From: Ignavibacteriales bacterium
GTDB lineage: Bacteria; Bacteroidota; Ignavibacteria; Ignavibacteriales; Ignavibacteriaceae
DNA length: 64,000 nucleotides
Direction of reading: 5' to 3'
Assembly (NCBI GenBank): GCA_003538625.1
Contig: DPRR01000025.1
Location: 106,411-170,410, forward strand
Under the pieces are notes generated by a model, which saw only the letters and a program-made list of their open reading frames with translations, searched no databases and was not told where the DNA came from. A program made the translations under genes and the position numbers. How positions within the stretch are numbered: position 1 is the first letter of the stretch; each line of letters starts with the position of its first letter. Below are positions 7,981 through 16,174 of this stretch, piece after piece.

Positions 7981-8079
7981 GAGCCCGTAGTTCAGTTGGA
8001 TAGAATGTTGGATTCCGGTTCCAAAGGTTGCAAGTTCTGGCATAGCCATCCCTATGGGAAAATCCTGCCGGGCGTACCA
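7981..8079 (+). tRNA. tRNA-Arg (anticodon CCG), T-loop interrupted by a 22-nt insert
   Basis: The folded parts are acceptor GAGCCCG/CGGGCGT, D-stem GTTC/GAAT, anticodon stem TTGGA/TCCAA with loop TTCCGGT (anticodon CCG), variable loop AGGTT, T-stem GCAAG/CCTGC, discriminator A and encoded CCA (8077-8079). The arginine identity bases A20 and C35 are present. The gene is 99 nt instead of 77 because 22 nt (8038-8059) sit inside the T-loop between TTC and AAAT. Without the insert the loop is a perfect TTCAAAT. Weak points are an A-G mismatch and a G-T pair in the acceptor and an A-C mismatch in the T-stem. It may be a functional tRNA that is processed or tolerates the insert, or a decaying copy. 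Confidence 0.75.
8038..8059 (+). repeat. Double mini-hairpin insert in the tRNA-Arg T-loop
   Basis: The 22 nt consist of two back-to-back 11-nt palindromes: TGGC-ATA-GCCA (8038-8048) and TCCC-TAT-GGGA (8049-8059). Each has a 4-bp stem and a 3-nt loop. The insert lies exactly between the TTC and AAAT of the T-loop. Confidence 0.8.
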
Positions 8080-8230
8080 TTCATCTCTTTAAAATAAATT
8101 TGATTTTATCTTTATCCTCTTTCACGCCATTTTATCAAAAACCCTCATATTACTGGTAGTTACATGTGGATATTTGTAAGTAAAATCCCGATAAACCTTT
8201 GTTTTGATCGGATAATAGATTTTAGAAATC

Positions 8231-8263
8231 TTTGGAAGATTGGACTATTTGGTGTTAAATTTG
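8231..8263 (+). promoter_or_regulatory. Bacteroidota-type promoter for the TPR membrane protein
   Basis: TTTG at 8231-8234 and an exact TAAATTTG (TAnnTTTG) followed by C at 8256-8263 are separated by 21 bases. The start codon is at 8299. The rest of 8080-8298 shows no gene and no other clear signal. Confidence 0.6.
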
Positions 8264-8298
8264 CGGCATAAATTAGATTATTAAGAATAGGACAAAGA

Positions 8299-8985
8299 AT
8301 GCTAACAAAAAAGAAAAAGCTTTCCAGAAAAGAGATTAAAGAAGATAAGCTTGTTGAGTTTTACTATAAATCTCAGTCGTACTTTCAGGAAAATAAGAAC
8401 AAAATATTTACTTACCTTGGTGTGGTTGCAATAGTGGTTATAGCAGTAATTCTTTATATGAATTACAGAAGTGGTCAAAACCAGGAAGCCGGGGAACATT
8501 TGACTAAGGTTATGAACTTGTATGATACGGGTGATTTTCTTGGTGCTATTGAGGGTAAAAAAGATGTTAAAATGTTAGGGCTAAAAGAAATAGTTGCACA
8601 ATACGGAAGTACAGAAAATGGAGAGACAGCAAAAATTTATTTAGCAAACAGTTATGCAAGTCTGGGAAAACCGGACGAAGCCTTAAAATATTATGAAGAT
8701 TATAGTGGCAATATAGATATTTACAAAGCAGCATCTCTGGCCGGTCAGGCCGGATATTATGCGTTCAAAAGCGAATATGAAAAAGCTGCAGATCTTTATA
8801 TGAAAGCATCTAAAGTATCAAAAACAGATGTTATGAATTCTGATTATATGTTTCGTGCGGCAGTAAATTATTTTGATGCAGGAGATAAAGATCAGGCTAA
8901 AAGTCTTCTAAAGACAATCAAAGATGAGTACAAAACATCTGCGGTTTACTCGCAGGTGGATAAATATCTAACTCAACTAAATTAG
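8299..8985 (+). CDS. TPR protein with one N-terminal membrane segment (YfgM-like)
   Basis: The 228-residue protein has a Lys/Glu-rich cytoplasmic N-terminus, one membrane helix (about residues 37-52, YLGVVAIVVIAVILYM) and a region of TPR-like helices (GETAKIYLANSYASLGKPDEALKYYEDY, then AAVNYFDAGDKDQAKSLLKTI). This architecture matches YfgM/ancillary SecYEG translocon proteins, which present TPRs to the periplasm, but general TPR scaffolds look similar. It has its own promoter and a strong terminator, so it is a single-gene unit. Confidence 0.75.
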   Translation: MLTKKKKLSRKEIKEDKLVEFYYKSQSYFQENKNKIFTYLGVVAIVVIAVILYMNYRSGQNQEAGEHLTKVMNLYDTGDFLGAIEGKKDVKMLGLKEIVAQYGSTENGETAKIYLANSYASLGKPDEALKYYEDYSGNIDIYKAASLAGQAGYYAFKSEYEKAADLYMKASKVSKTDVMNSDYMFRAAVNYFDAGDKDQAKSLLKTIKDEYKTSAVYSQVDKYLTQLN

Positions 8986-9007
8986 GTGATTTTGATAGAT
9001 TTTCTTT

Positions 9008-9036
9008 AAAAACCGTGAAGAAATTCACGGTTTTTT
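9008..9036 (+). terminator. Strong intrinsic terminator after the TPR gene
   Basis: AAAAACCGTGAA (9008-9019), loop GAAA, then TTCACGGTTTTT gives a 12-bp perfect stem that runs into a T tract. Confidence 0.92.
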
Positions 9037-9126
9037 GTCAATAATCGTTAAAAACCTTTTCTTGACATTACAGACTTCTATCTCTATTTTTTTCAAGTCA
9101 ATTATTAACAATTAATTCAAAGTATT

Positions 9127-9690
9127 ATGGCAGACACTTCAGATTTTAGAAATGGTCTAATCATTCGATTTAAAAATGACCCTTATGTAATTACAGAATT
9201 TCAACATGTAAAACCGGGTAAAGGCGGAGCTTTTGTGCGCAGTACACTCAAAAATCTAAAAACAGGTAAAGTGCTGGATAACACTTTTAGATCAGGTGAG
9301 TCCGTTGAAATTATTAGAGTTGAACGCAAAAAATTCCAATATCTTTTTCGCGAAGGTGAATTTTTAGTTCTTATGGATAATGAAACATATGAACAAATAA
9401 ATGTTCCTGTTGTGTTATTTGGTGATTCAGTAGATTACCTTAAAGGAAGTGAAGAGATTGAAATCCTTTTTAATGGTGATGATATTATAACTGTTGAACC
9501 TCCGATTTTTGCTTATTTAAAAGTAGCGGAAACGGAACCCGGATTTAGAGGTAATACAGCAACTAATGCTTTTAAACCCGCCAAGCTGGAATCAGGCGCT
9601 ACAGTTAATGTTCCATTGTTCGTTAATGTTGATGATCTGTTAAAAGTGGATACACGTACAGGGGAATATGTTGAAAGAGTAAAATCCTAA
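9127..9690 (+). CDS. efp: Elongation factor P
   Basis: EF-P binds ribosomes stalled at consecutive prolines and promotes peptide bond formation. The 187-residue protein has the three OB/KOW-type domains. The modified tip loop reads KPGKGGAF with Lys at residue 32, so it is of the Lys-tip type rather than the Arg-tip type modified by EarP. No EpmA or EpmB modification gene is in the window. It opens an operon with accB (15-base gap) and accC, a common arrangement in bacteria. An imperfect TTG-N20-TATTTTTT promoter lies upstream. Confidence 0.96.
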   Translation: MADTSDFRNGLIIRFKNDPYVITEFQHVKPGKGGAFVRSTLKNLKTGKVLDNTFRSGESVEIIRVERKKFQYLFREGEFLVLMDNETYEQINVPVVLFGDSVDYLKGSEEIEILFNGDDIITVEPPIFAYLKVAETEPGFRGNTATNAFKPAKLESGATVNVPLFVNVDDLLKVDTRTGEYVERVKS

Positions 9691-9705
9691 ATAAAGGTAT
9701 AACAA

Positions 9706-10170
9706 ATGGATATAAATCTTATAAAAAAACTCATCAAGATTCTTGAAGCAAGTGAAGTGACCGATCTTGAAATAGAAGAGAGCGGAACACGCGTTAAACT
9801 TGCTAAGAAAATTCGTGTTAATCAAACTGTTTCATATGCACACACACCGGTATCAAATCCTTTAAACCAACAAAACTCTGCAGTTGAGTCAACGACTGAA
9901 GTTAAAAAATCTGTTGATGAGAATGCCGGATTACACGAAATCAAATCTCCGATTGTTGGTACCTTTTACAGAGCGCCTGCACCTGATGCTGACGCTTATA
10001 TTCAAGTTGGTGATGTTGTTTCTGCAGGTACAGTTTTATGCATTGTTGAAGCAATGAAACTGATGAATGAAATTGAGTCTGATGCTAGCGGCAAAATTGT
10101 AAAAATATTGGTGGAAAACGGAAAACCGGTTGAGTATAATCAACCATTATTCTTATTACAGAAAAGTTAA
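9706..10170 (+). CDS. accB: Biotin carboxyl carrier protein of acetyl-CoA carboxylase
   Basis: AccB carries the biotin that accepts CO2 from AccC and delivers it to the carboxyltransferase for malonyl-CoA formation. The 154-residue protein has an N-terminal helical region, a Ser/Thr/Glu-rich linker (about 45-75) and a biotinyl domain with EAMKLM, the biotinylated Lys being residue 118. The SPIVGTFYRAP start of the biotinyl domain is typical. It lies between efp and accC. Confidence 0.96.
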   Translation: MDINLIKKLIKILEASEVTDLEIEESGTRVKLAKKIRVNQTVSYAHTPVSNPLNQQNSAVESTTEVKKSVDENAGLHEIKSPIVGTFYRAPAPDADAYIQVGDVVSAGTVLCIVEAMKLMNEIESDASGKIVKILVENGKPVEYNQPLFLLQKS

Positions 10171-10191
10171 TCCAATAAAACCTGAGATGTT

Positions 10192-11532
10192 GTGTTTAAT
10201 AAAATTTTAATCGCCAATCGAGGCGAAATTGCTTTACGGATAATTAGAACCTGTAAAGAACTTGGTGTTAAAACCGTTGCGGTTTTTTCTGAAGCAGACC
10301 GTGAATCTTTACACGTTACTTTTGCAGATGAAGCTGTTTGTATCGGACCCCCTTCCGGAAAAGAAAGTTACCTTAAAATTCCCTCAATTATTTCTGCGGC
10401 ACAAATTACAGGTGCAGATGCAATTCACCCTGGTTATGGATTTTTAGCTGAGAATGCTGATTTTTCTGAAATATGTAATGAAGCAGGAATAACTTTTATA
10501 GGCCCTTCTCCGGAAATGATAAGAGCAATGGGAGATAAATCTTTTGCCAAAGATACAATGCGAAAAAATGGAGTACCTGTTATTCCCGGCAGCGCCGGTG
10601 TTGTAAAAGAAATTTCAGATGCAATTAAAATTGCACACGAGGTTGGCTTTCCGGTTATAGTTAAAGCTTCTGCGGGTGGCGGTGGAAAGGGTATGCGTAT
10701 TGTTTGGGAAGAAAAAGATTTTGAGAAAGCTTTTCAAAATGCACAATCCGAGGCTGAAGCTGCATTCGGAAATTCTGATGTTTATATTGAAAAATATTTA
10801 GAGAATCCCAGACACATAGAATTCCAAATAATGGGTGATAGTTATGGAAATGTTTACCACTATGGTGAACGTGATTGTTCGGTACAACGAAGACATCAAA
10901 AATTAATAGAGGAATCACCTTCGCCGGCATTAGATGAACAGCTTAGAACAAGTATGGGCGATGCCGCTGTATTGGGTGCAAAATCAGTAAACTACCTGGG
11001 TGCCGGCACAATAGAATTCTTATTGGATAAGCATAAGAATTTTTACTTTATGGAAATGAATACAAGAATTCAGGTTGAACATCCGGTTACCGAAACTATA
11101 TATAGTGTTGATCTTGTAAGACTGCAGATTTTAGTTGCCGCAGGTCAAAAGGTTGATGTACCACCCCAAAAACCATTTGGACATAGTATTGAGTTTAGAA
11201 TTAATGCAGAAGATCCTGAACATGATTTTAGACCATCACCGGGAAAGATAACTTCTTTAAATTTTCCGGGAGGATTTGGAGTAAGAGTTGATTCACATAT
11301 ATATCAATCTTATACTGTTCCGCCTTACTATGATTCTTTAGTAGCAAAATTAATTGTTTGGGGAAGAACGAGAGAAAGAGCAATTGCCAGAGCCAGAAGA
11401 GCTTTAGATGAATTTATAATTGAGGGAATAAAAACAACAATTCCTTTTCATCTTAAAGTACTTGATGATCCTCGTTTTATTAGCGGACATTTTGATACTG
11501 GTTTTCTTGATAAGTTTAATACAGATAAATAA
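10192..11532 (+). CDS. accC: Biotin carboxylase subunit of acetyl-CoA carboxylase
   Basis: AccC carboxylates the biotin of AccB using ATP and bicarbonate. The 446-residue protein starts FNKILIANRGEIALRI, the family N-terminus, from a GTG codon; no ATG lies closer to that block. The ATP-grasp glycine-rich loop (AGGGGKGMR, about 161-169) and the catalytic stretch MEMNTRIQVEHPVTE (about 285-299) are present. Length is standard. It begins 21 bases after accB and is followed 32 bases later by gcvH. The carboxyltransferase genes accA and accD are not in the window. Confidence 0.96.
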   Translation: MFNKILIANRGEIALRIIRTCKELGVKTVAVFSEADRESLHVTFADEAVCIGPPSGKESYLKIPSIISAAQITGADAIHPGYGFLAENADFSEICNEAGITFIGPSPEMIRAMGDKSFAKDTMRKNGVPVIPGSAGVVKEISDAIKIAHEVGFPVIVKASAGGGGKGMRIVWEEKDFEKAFQNAQSEAEAAFGNSDVYIEKYLENPRHIEFQIMGDSYGNVYHYGERDCSVQRRHQKLIEESPSPALDEQLRTSMGDAAVLGAKSVNYLGAGTIEFLLDKHKNFYFMEMNTRIQVEHPVTETIYSVDLVRLQILVAAGQKVDVPPQKPFGHSIEFRINAEDPEHDFRPSPGKITSLNFPGGFGVRVDSHIYQSYTVPPYYDSLVAKLIVWGRTRERAIARARRALDEFIIEGIKTTIPFHLKVLDDPRFISGHFDTGFLDKFNTDK

Positions 11533-11564
11533 TTCTATTTTCAGATAATTTTTTAGAGGATAAA

Positions 11565-11945
11565 ATGAGCGTTCCAAATAATTTAAAGTATACAAAAGAA
11601 CACGAATGGGTTCTTGTTGAAGGAAACATTGGCACAATCGGAGTTACCGATTATGCGCAGGGTGAATTGGGAGACGTTGTTTATGTTGATATTGATCCGT
11701 CACTTACTGAAATTAAAAAAGGTGAATCAGTCGGTACAATTGAAGCTGTAAAAACTGTCAGCGATATTTTTGCTCCATTCAGCGGAAAAATAATTGAACT
11801 TAATCAGGTTATTAAAGACAGTCCGGAAGTCGTAAACTCCGATCCGTATGGAAATGGCTGGATGCTAAAAGTTGAAATAAACGATGCTGCAGAACTTAAT
11901 GATTTACTTGACGCTCCTTCTTATCAGGCATTAATTGGTCAGTAA
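11565..11945 (+). CDS. gcvH: Glycine cleavage system H protein
   Basis: The H protein carries a lipoyl arm that shuttles the methylamine group between the P, T and L proteins of glycine cleavage; in some bacteria it also hands lipoate to other enzymes. The 126-residue protein has the family pattern YTKEHEWV near the start and ESVGTIEAVKTVSD with the lipoylated Lys at residue 63. AGAGGA precedes the ATG. It lies in the efp-accB-accC run and is followed by a strong terminator. No gcvT, gcvP or lipoate enzymes are nearby. Confidence 0.96.
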   Translation: MSVPNNLKYTKEHEWVLVEGNIGTIGVTDYAQGELGDVVYVDIDPSLTEIKKGESVGTIEAVKTVSDIFAPFSGKIIELNQVIKDSPEVVNSDPYGNGWMLKVEINDAAELNDLLDAPSYQALIGQ

Positions 11946-11970
11946 ATAATTTTCTTTGAAAACTTTAAAA

Positions 11971-12001
11971 CAAAATTCGGGAAACCGGATTTTGTTTTTT
12001 T
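11971..12001 (+). terminator. Intrinsic terminator after gcvH
   Basis: CAAAATTCGG (11971-11980), loop GAAA, CCGGATTTTG (11985-11994) forms a 10-bp stem with one G-T pair, followed by a run of T. It ends the efp-accBC-gcvH unit. Confidence 0.92.
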
Positions 12002-12023
12002 ATTTTAAACTACAAGTATTTTT

Positions 12024-13565
12024 ATGGAAAATAAAGAAAAAATATTAATTATTGATTTTGGTTCCCAGTACACTCAGCTAATAACCAGACGAGTTAGGGA
12101 AGCGAACGTTTATTCAGAAATTCATTCACATAAAATTTCGTACGATGAAGTCATTCAGTTTGATCCAATAGGAATTATATTATCTGGCGGACCAATGAGC
12201 GTGTACGATTCAGGAGCACCGGATTTAGATAAGCGAATTTTAAAGATTAAAGTTCCTATACTTGGCATTTGTTATGGGCTTCAACTTATAAGTAAAACAC
12301 TCGGAGGCAAAGTTGAACCTGCAAAAGACAGAGAATACGGCAGAGCAATTTTAACTGTTATCGATTCATCTTTATTATTTAAAGATGTAAAGAAAGAATC
12401 CAAAGTCTGGATGAGTCATGGAGATTATTTGACAGAGTTACCAACCGGATTTAAAGTAATTGCAAAATCTGATCATTCACCAATAGGTGCTGTCTCCAAT
12501 GAAAATGAAAAAATTTACGGAGTTCAATTTCATCCTGAAGTAGTACACACGGATGAAGGGAAAAAAATAATTGATAATTATTTATTTGGTATTTGCAAAT
12601 GTACCGGCAATTGGAATCCGCATAATTTTATAGAAAACAGTATAGCTGAAATAAAAAATAAAGCAGGGAATGCAAAAGTAATTTGTGCATTAAGTGGCGG
12701 TGTGGATTCAACAGTAGCAGCAGTTCTTGTTAAAGCTGCTGTGGAAGAAAACCTAATTTGCATTCACATTGATACAGGATTGATGAGAAAAAATGAAAGT
12801 TATGAAATTGGTAAAATTTTTAAGGAAAAGATAAAGCTTAATTATATCCATATAGATGCTTCTGAAAAATTTATTAATAAATTAAAAAATATCTCCGATC
12901 CGGAACATAAAAGAAAAATAATAGGTAATACTTTTATTGAAGTATTTGAAGAAGAAGCGAAAAAAATTAAAGATGCACAATTTCTTGTTCAAGGCACTTT
13001 ATATCCTGATGTGATTGAATCGGTTTCAGTTAAAGGTAGTTCGGTGACAATTAAAACTCACCACAACGTTGGCGGATTACCGGATAAAATGAATCTTAAA
13101 TTAATAGAGCCTTTTAGATCCCTGTTTAAAGATGAAGTAAGAAAAGTTGGAAGAGAATTAAAAATTCCTGAAGAATTTATTGAGCGGCATCCCTTTCCAG
13201 GACCGGGATTAGCTGTTAGAATTTTGGGGGCTGTGGATAAAACAAAACTTGATATTTTAAAAGAAGCCGATGATATTTATATTACAGCTATTAAGAATGC
13301 AGGAATCTATAATGAAATTTGGCAGGCTTTTGCTGTACTTTTACCGGTACAATCTGTTGGTGTAATGGGTGATGCAAGAACGTATGAATTTGTTCTCGCT
13401 TTACGCGCCGTAACTTCTGTAGATGGAATGACAGCAGACTGGTACAATTTTGAACATAATTTTTTATCTGAAGTGTCCAATAAAATTATAAATAAAGTAC
13501 ACGGAATTAATAGAGTGGTTTACGATATAAGTTCTAAACCTCCAGCAACTATAGAATGGGAATAA
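12024..13565 (+). CDS. guaA: GMP synthase (glutamine-hydrolysing)
   Basis: GuaA converts XMP to GMP with ATP and glutamine. The 513-residue protein has an N-terminal class I glutamine amidotransferase domain (nucleophile Cys83 in GICYGLQ, His/Glu in QFHPEVVHT) and a PP-loop ATP pyrophosphatase domain (ALSGGVDST, about residue 222). The C-terminal dimerisation domain ends KPPATIEWE, the family signature. It leads an apparent operon: the next gene starts immediately after its stop codon. Confidence 0.97.
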   Translation: MENKEKILIIDFGSQYTQLITRRVREANVYSEIHSHKISYDEVIQFDPIGIILSGGPMSVYDSGAPDLDKRILKIKVPILGICYGLQLISKTLGGKVEPAKDREYGRAILTVIDSSLLFKDVKKESKVWMSHGDYLTELPTGFKVIAKSDHSPIGAVSNENEKIYGVQFHPEVVHTDEGKKIIDNYLFGICKCTGNWNPHNFIENSIAEIKNKAGNAKVICALSGGVDSTVAAVLVKAAVEENLICIHIDTGLMRKNESYEIGKIFKEKIKLNYIHIDASEKFINKLKNISDPEHKRKIIGNTFIEVFEEEAKKIKDAQFLVQGTLYPDVIESVSVKGSSVTIKTHHNVGGLPDKMNLKLIEPFRSLFKDEVRKVGRELKIPEEFIERHPFPGPGLAVRILGAVDKTKLDILKEADDIYITAIKNAGIYNEIWQAFAVLLPVQSVGVMGDARTYEFVLALRAVTSVDGMTADWYNFEHNFLSEVSNKIINKVHGINRVVYDISSKPPATIEWE

Positions 13566-14447
13566 TTGGACGAAGAACGCATAAAATTTAAACTGAAACT
13601 TGCTTCAGCTTTTATTTCTGAAGGTAAGAATCTGCATGCGATTCAAATCTATAAATATCTTATTGAAGAAACCGGCAAAGAAGAAATTTATTTCCAGCTT
13701 GCAGAACTTTATGAAGATATGGGATTTATAGAGGCAGGTAAAAACATATTAGATGATCTTTTGAGATTAAAAAATGGAAACGATGATGCAACTCTGTTTT
13801 TTGGTCAGTACCTCTTAAGAAATTCCAGGTGGTTTGAATCAATAGAAATATTAAGCGGTATTTCTGAATCAACACCAGCAGCTTTATTTCTAATAGCTTA
13901 TTCATATATGATGCTTAGTGAGTTTGAACTATCAAAGGAATTTTTTACTAATTACATTAATTCAAATGAAAATAGCGAATTAAAGCAGGAAGCTAATTTA
14001 TATCTTGCCAAAATAGAATATGAGCTGCGTAATTATGATTCTGCTTTAAATTATGCTACAAATGCTCAATATCTGTATTCAGATTTTTGGGAATTAAATT
14101 TAATTCTTGCAAAAGTATATTATAATCTTAATATGTTTTCACACGCGATAAATCCGATACAAAAAGCGCTTAAACTTAATCCTAAAGATGCTGCTGTGCA
14201 GGAATTTGCAGGAAAGATCTATTTTAATCTGCAGGATTACAGAAAAGCTGAAAAGTTTTTTTCTGAATCTATTGAATTGAATCCTGAAGTATCAGCAGAA
14301 ATTTACACGCTGCTTGCTAAATCTTTTGTTAAACAAAGAAAGATTGATGAAGCCGGTTTATTTTTTGAACTGGCATTACAAATTGATCCTGCTTATCAAC
14401 CGGCAATAGCAGGGAAAGGTGATCTTATAAAGAATAAAAAGCTATGA
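13566..14447 (+). CDS. Tetratricopeptide repeat protein
   Basis: The 293-residue protein has no signal peptide and is made almost entirely of TPR helix pairs (for example LNLILAKVYYNLNMFSHAINPIQKALKLNP, written here only as its outline: helix A ending KVYYNL, helix B ending ALKLNP). It starts at TTG immediately after the guaA stop. Its stop overlaps the next ATG (ATGA), so it is coupled to the periplasmic-binding protein downstream. It is probably a cytoplasmic scaffold; its partner is unknown. Confidence 0.8.
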   Translation: MDEERIKFKLKLASAFISEGKNLHAIQIYKYLIEETGKEEIYFQLAELYEDMGFIEAGKNILDDLLRLKNGNDDATLFFGQYLLRNSRWFESIEILSGISESTPAALFLIAYSYMMLSEFELSKEFFTNYINSNENSELKQEANLYLAKIEYELRNYDSALNYATNAQYLYSDFWELNLILAKVYYNLNMFSHAINPIQKALKLNPKDAAVQEFAGKIYFNLQDYRKAEKFFSESIELNPEVSAEIYTLLAKSFVKQRKIDEAGLFFELALQIDPAYQPAIAGKGDLIKNKKL

Positions 14448-16162
14448 AAAATATATTTCTTATTCTGATATTCAGTGTCTCGGTTTTGTACCCGCAAAAT
14501 ATTACTGTTGATAACAATAAGGATTTTGAAAAAGCTCTCAGTTATTATAAATCCAATAAATTTGATGATGCTTTAAATTTGTTTAGTCGAATATCAAAGA
14601 GAAAAGATAATAATACAAAACAATCGGCGTCAGTATTTTTTGTTTCCAAAATTTTAGCGGAACAGAAAAAATATTCTGAAGCTGAAAAATCTATTACTAA
14701 TTTTTTATCTGAATTTAAGCAAAGCAAATATACTGATGAAATTAGAAATCTGTTGATCAAAATATATATTGATACACAGGAGTACAATAATGCCTTTGAT
14801 TCATGTTTAAGTTTTATAGGATCTTCAAAATCGATAGTCTTTAAAAAAGAAACAAAGTCTCTTGCTGAAAAAATTGCATTAAATTATCTGAAGAGCTCAG
14901 AGCTCGAAAAAAATATTGATAAGTATTTTTCTTTAAAGCCGTTTTTATTACTCTTAACCGGGAAAATTTTAATCGCAGAAGGTGATAGCCGGGAAGGAAT
15001 AGCAAAACTTGATGAGATAATAAAAGATTATGCAAAAACTGAAGAGTACATTGAAGCAGTTAATTTAAAAGAAACCTACAAAGTTCAACAAACCGGCTCC
15101 GAATATCCTATAGTCGGGGCACTACTTTCATTAACCGATGATAATGGAAGAGAAATTCAATCAACAAAGGAAATATTAGAAGGTATAAAATTTGCTTTTC
15201 ACGAATACAATATTGATCATAGTGAAAAAGTAGGAATAATAATTAATGATATTCAAAGGGATAAAAAAATATTAGCTGAAATTGCAAATAGTTTTGCCCA
15301 AAACAGTGATGTAAGATGTATTATTGGACCTGTTTTTAGCGATGATGTAAGAGATGTTCTTAAAGAACTTGAAAGATCAAACATTTGTCTTATCTCGCCA
15401 ACTGCAACGGATGATGATTTAGTTTCGTTGAGTACAAATTTTTTTCAGGCAAATCCTTCTTTAACGGATCGTGGAAAAATCTTTGCTCAGTATCTCTTTT
15501 ATGTTGAGAATAAAAGAAAATTAGCTGTACTTAATTCAATAGATGGATATTCACCTTTGCTTGCTGCCAGTTTTACGCAGGAGTTTGAAAGACTGGGAGG
15601 AAAAATTGTTGTTAAGGAAACTTATAAAAGTCAGAGTTTTTCGCTAACAGAGCAAGTATCCAGGATTGCATTAGTTTCACAATCAATAGAAGGAATTTAT
15701 GCTCCATTAACTGATGGGAGTGACGCAAATGCTATTTTATCACAAATGGTTCAAAGCGGATTAAATCTTGACATATATGGCAATCAGGATTGGTTTTTAG
15801 GAAAGGGATTTGAATCTTCACCCGAACTAAGTAATAAACTTACTTTTGATTCAGATTACTTTATTGATTTTAATGATCCGGATTTCAAGCAGTTTTCCTC
15901 ATCTTTTAAAAAAACTACGGGGATGGAAATAAATAGAAATATTTTATATGGTTATGATACTGCAAAGTATATTTTAACTATAATGCGAAATATTGATCCT
16001 ACAAGAAAAAATATAAAATATAAAATAGAATCGGGAATAAGCGTAACGGGTTTTCATAACAATATCTCATTTGATTATGAGCATACCAATAAGTTTGTAA
16101 ATATTGTGAGATATAAAGATGGCGTTTTTGAATTAGTAGATAAATTTCGTGCAGGTAAGTAG
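14444..16162 (+). CDS. TPR plus periplasmic-binding (LpoA-like / Peripla_BP_6) protein
   Basis: The 572-residue protein begins with a signal peptide (MKNIFLILIFSVSVLYPQ). TPR-like helices follow to about residue 210. From about residue 220 it turns into a type I periplasmic ligand-binding fold (YPIVGALLSLTDDNGREIQ, then IGPVFSDDVRDVL and CLISPTATDDDLV). The order TPR then leucine-binding-protein fold is that of LpoA, the outer-membrane activator of penicillin-binding protein 1A, and of some ABC-transporter receptors. No lipobox is seen. No ABC transporter genes are nearby, which favours a cell-wall or sensing role over transport. The start codon overlaps the upstream TPR gene by 4 bases. Confidence 0.75.
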   Translation: MKNIFLILIFSVSVLYPQNITVDNNKDFEKALSYYKSNKFDDALNLFSRISKRKDNNTKQSASVFFVSKILAEQKKYSEAEKSITNFLSEFKQSKYTDEIRNLLIKIYIDTQEYNNAFDSCLSFIGSSKSIVFKKETKSLAEKIALNYLKSSELEKNIDKYFSLKPFLLLLTGKILIAEGDSREGIAKLDEIIKDYAKTEEYIEAVNLKETYKVQQTGSEYPIVGALLSLTDDNGREIQSTKEILEGIKFAFHEYNIDHSEKVGIIINDIQRDKKILAEIANSFAQNSDVRCIIGPVFSDDVRDVLKELERSNICLISPTATDDDLVSLSTNFFQANPSLTDRGKIFAQYLFYVENKRKLAVLNSIDGYSPLLAASFTQEFERLGGKIVVKETYKSQSFSLTEQVSRIALVSQSIEGIYAPLTDGSDANAILSQMVQSGLNLDIYGNQDWFLGKGFESSPELSNKLTFDSDYFIDFNDPDFKQFSSSFKKTTGMEINRNILYGYDTAKYILTIMRNIDPTRKNIKYKIESGISVTGFHNNISFDYEHTNKFVNIVRYKDGVFELVDKFRAGK

Positions 16163-16174
16163 AAGGATAATAAA

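Noticed and set aside
7981..8079. tRNA with a long variable arm (class II), or a group I intron
   Set aside because: The variable loop is a normal 5 nt (AGGTT) and the extra bases fall inside the T-loop. At 22 nt the insert is far too small for a self-splicing intron, and the anticodon arm is intact.
8152..8163. Repeated 12-mer TTACTGGTAGTT (also at about 35989-36000) as a shared regulatory site
   Set aside because: Both are intergenic, but the distances to the nearest promoter elements differ greatly and a 12-base match is expected by chance in 64 kb of AT-rich DNA.
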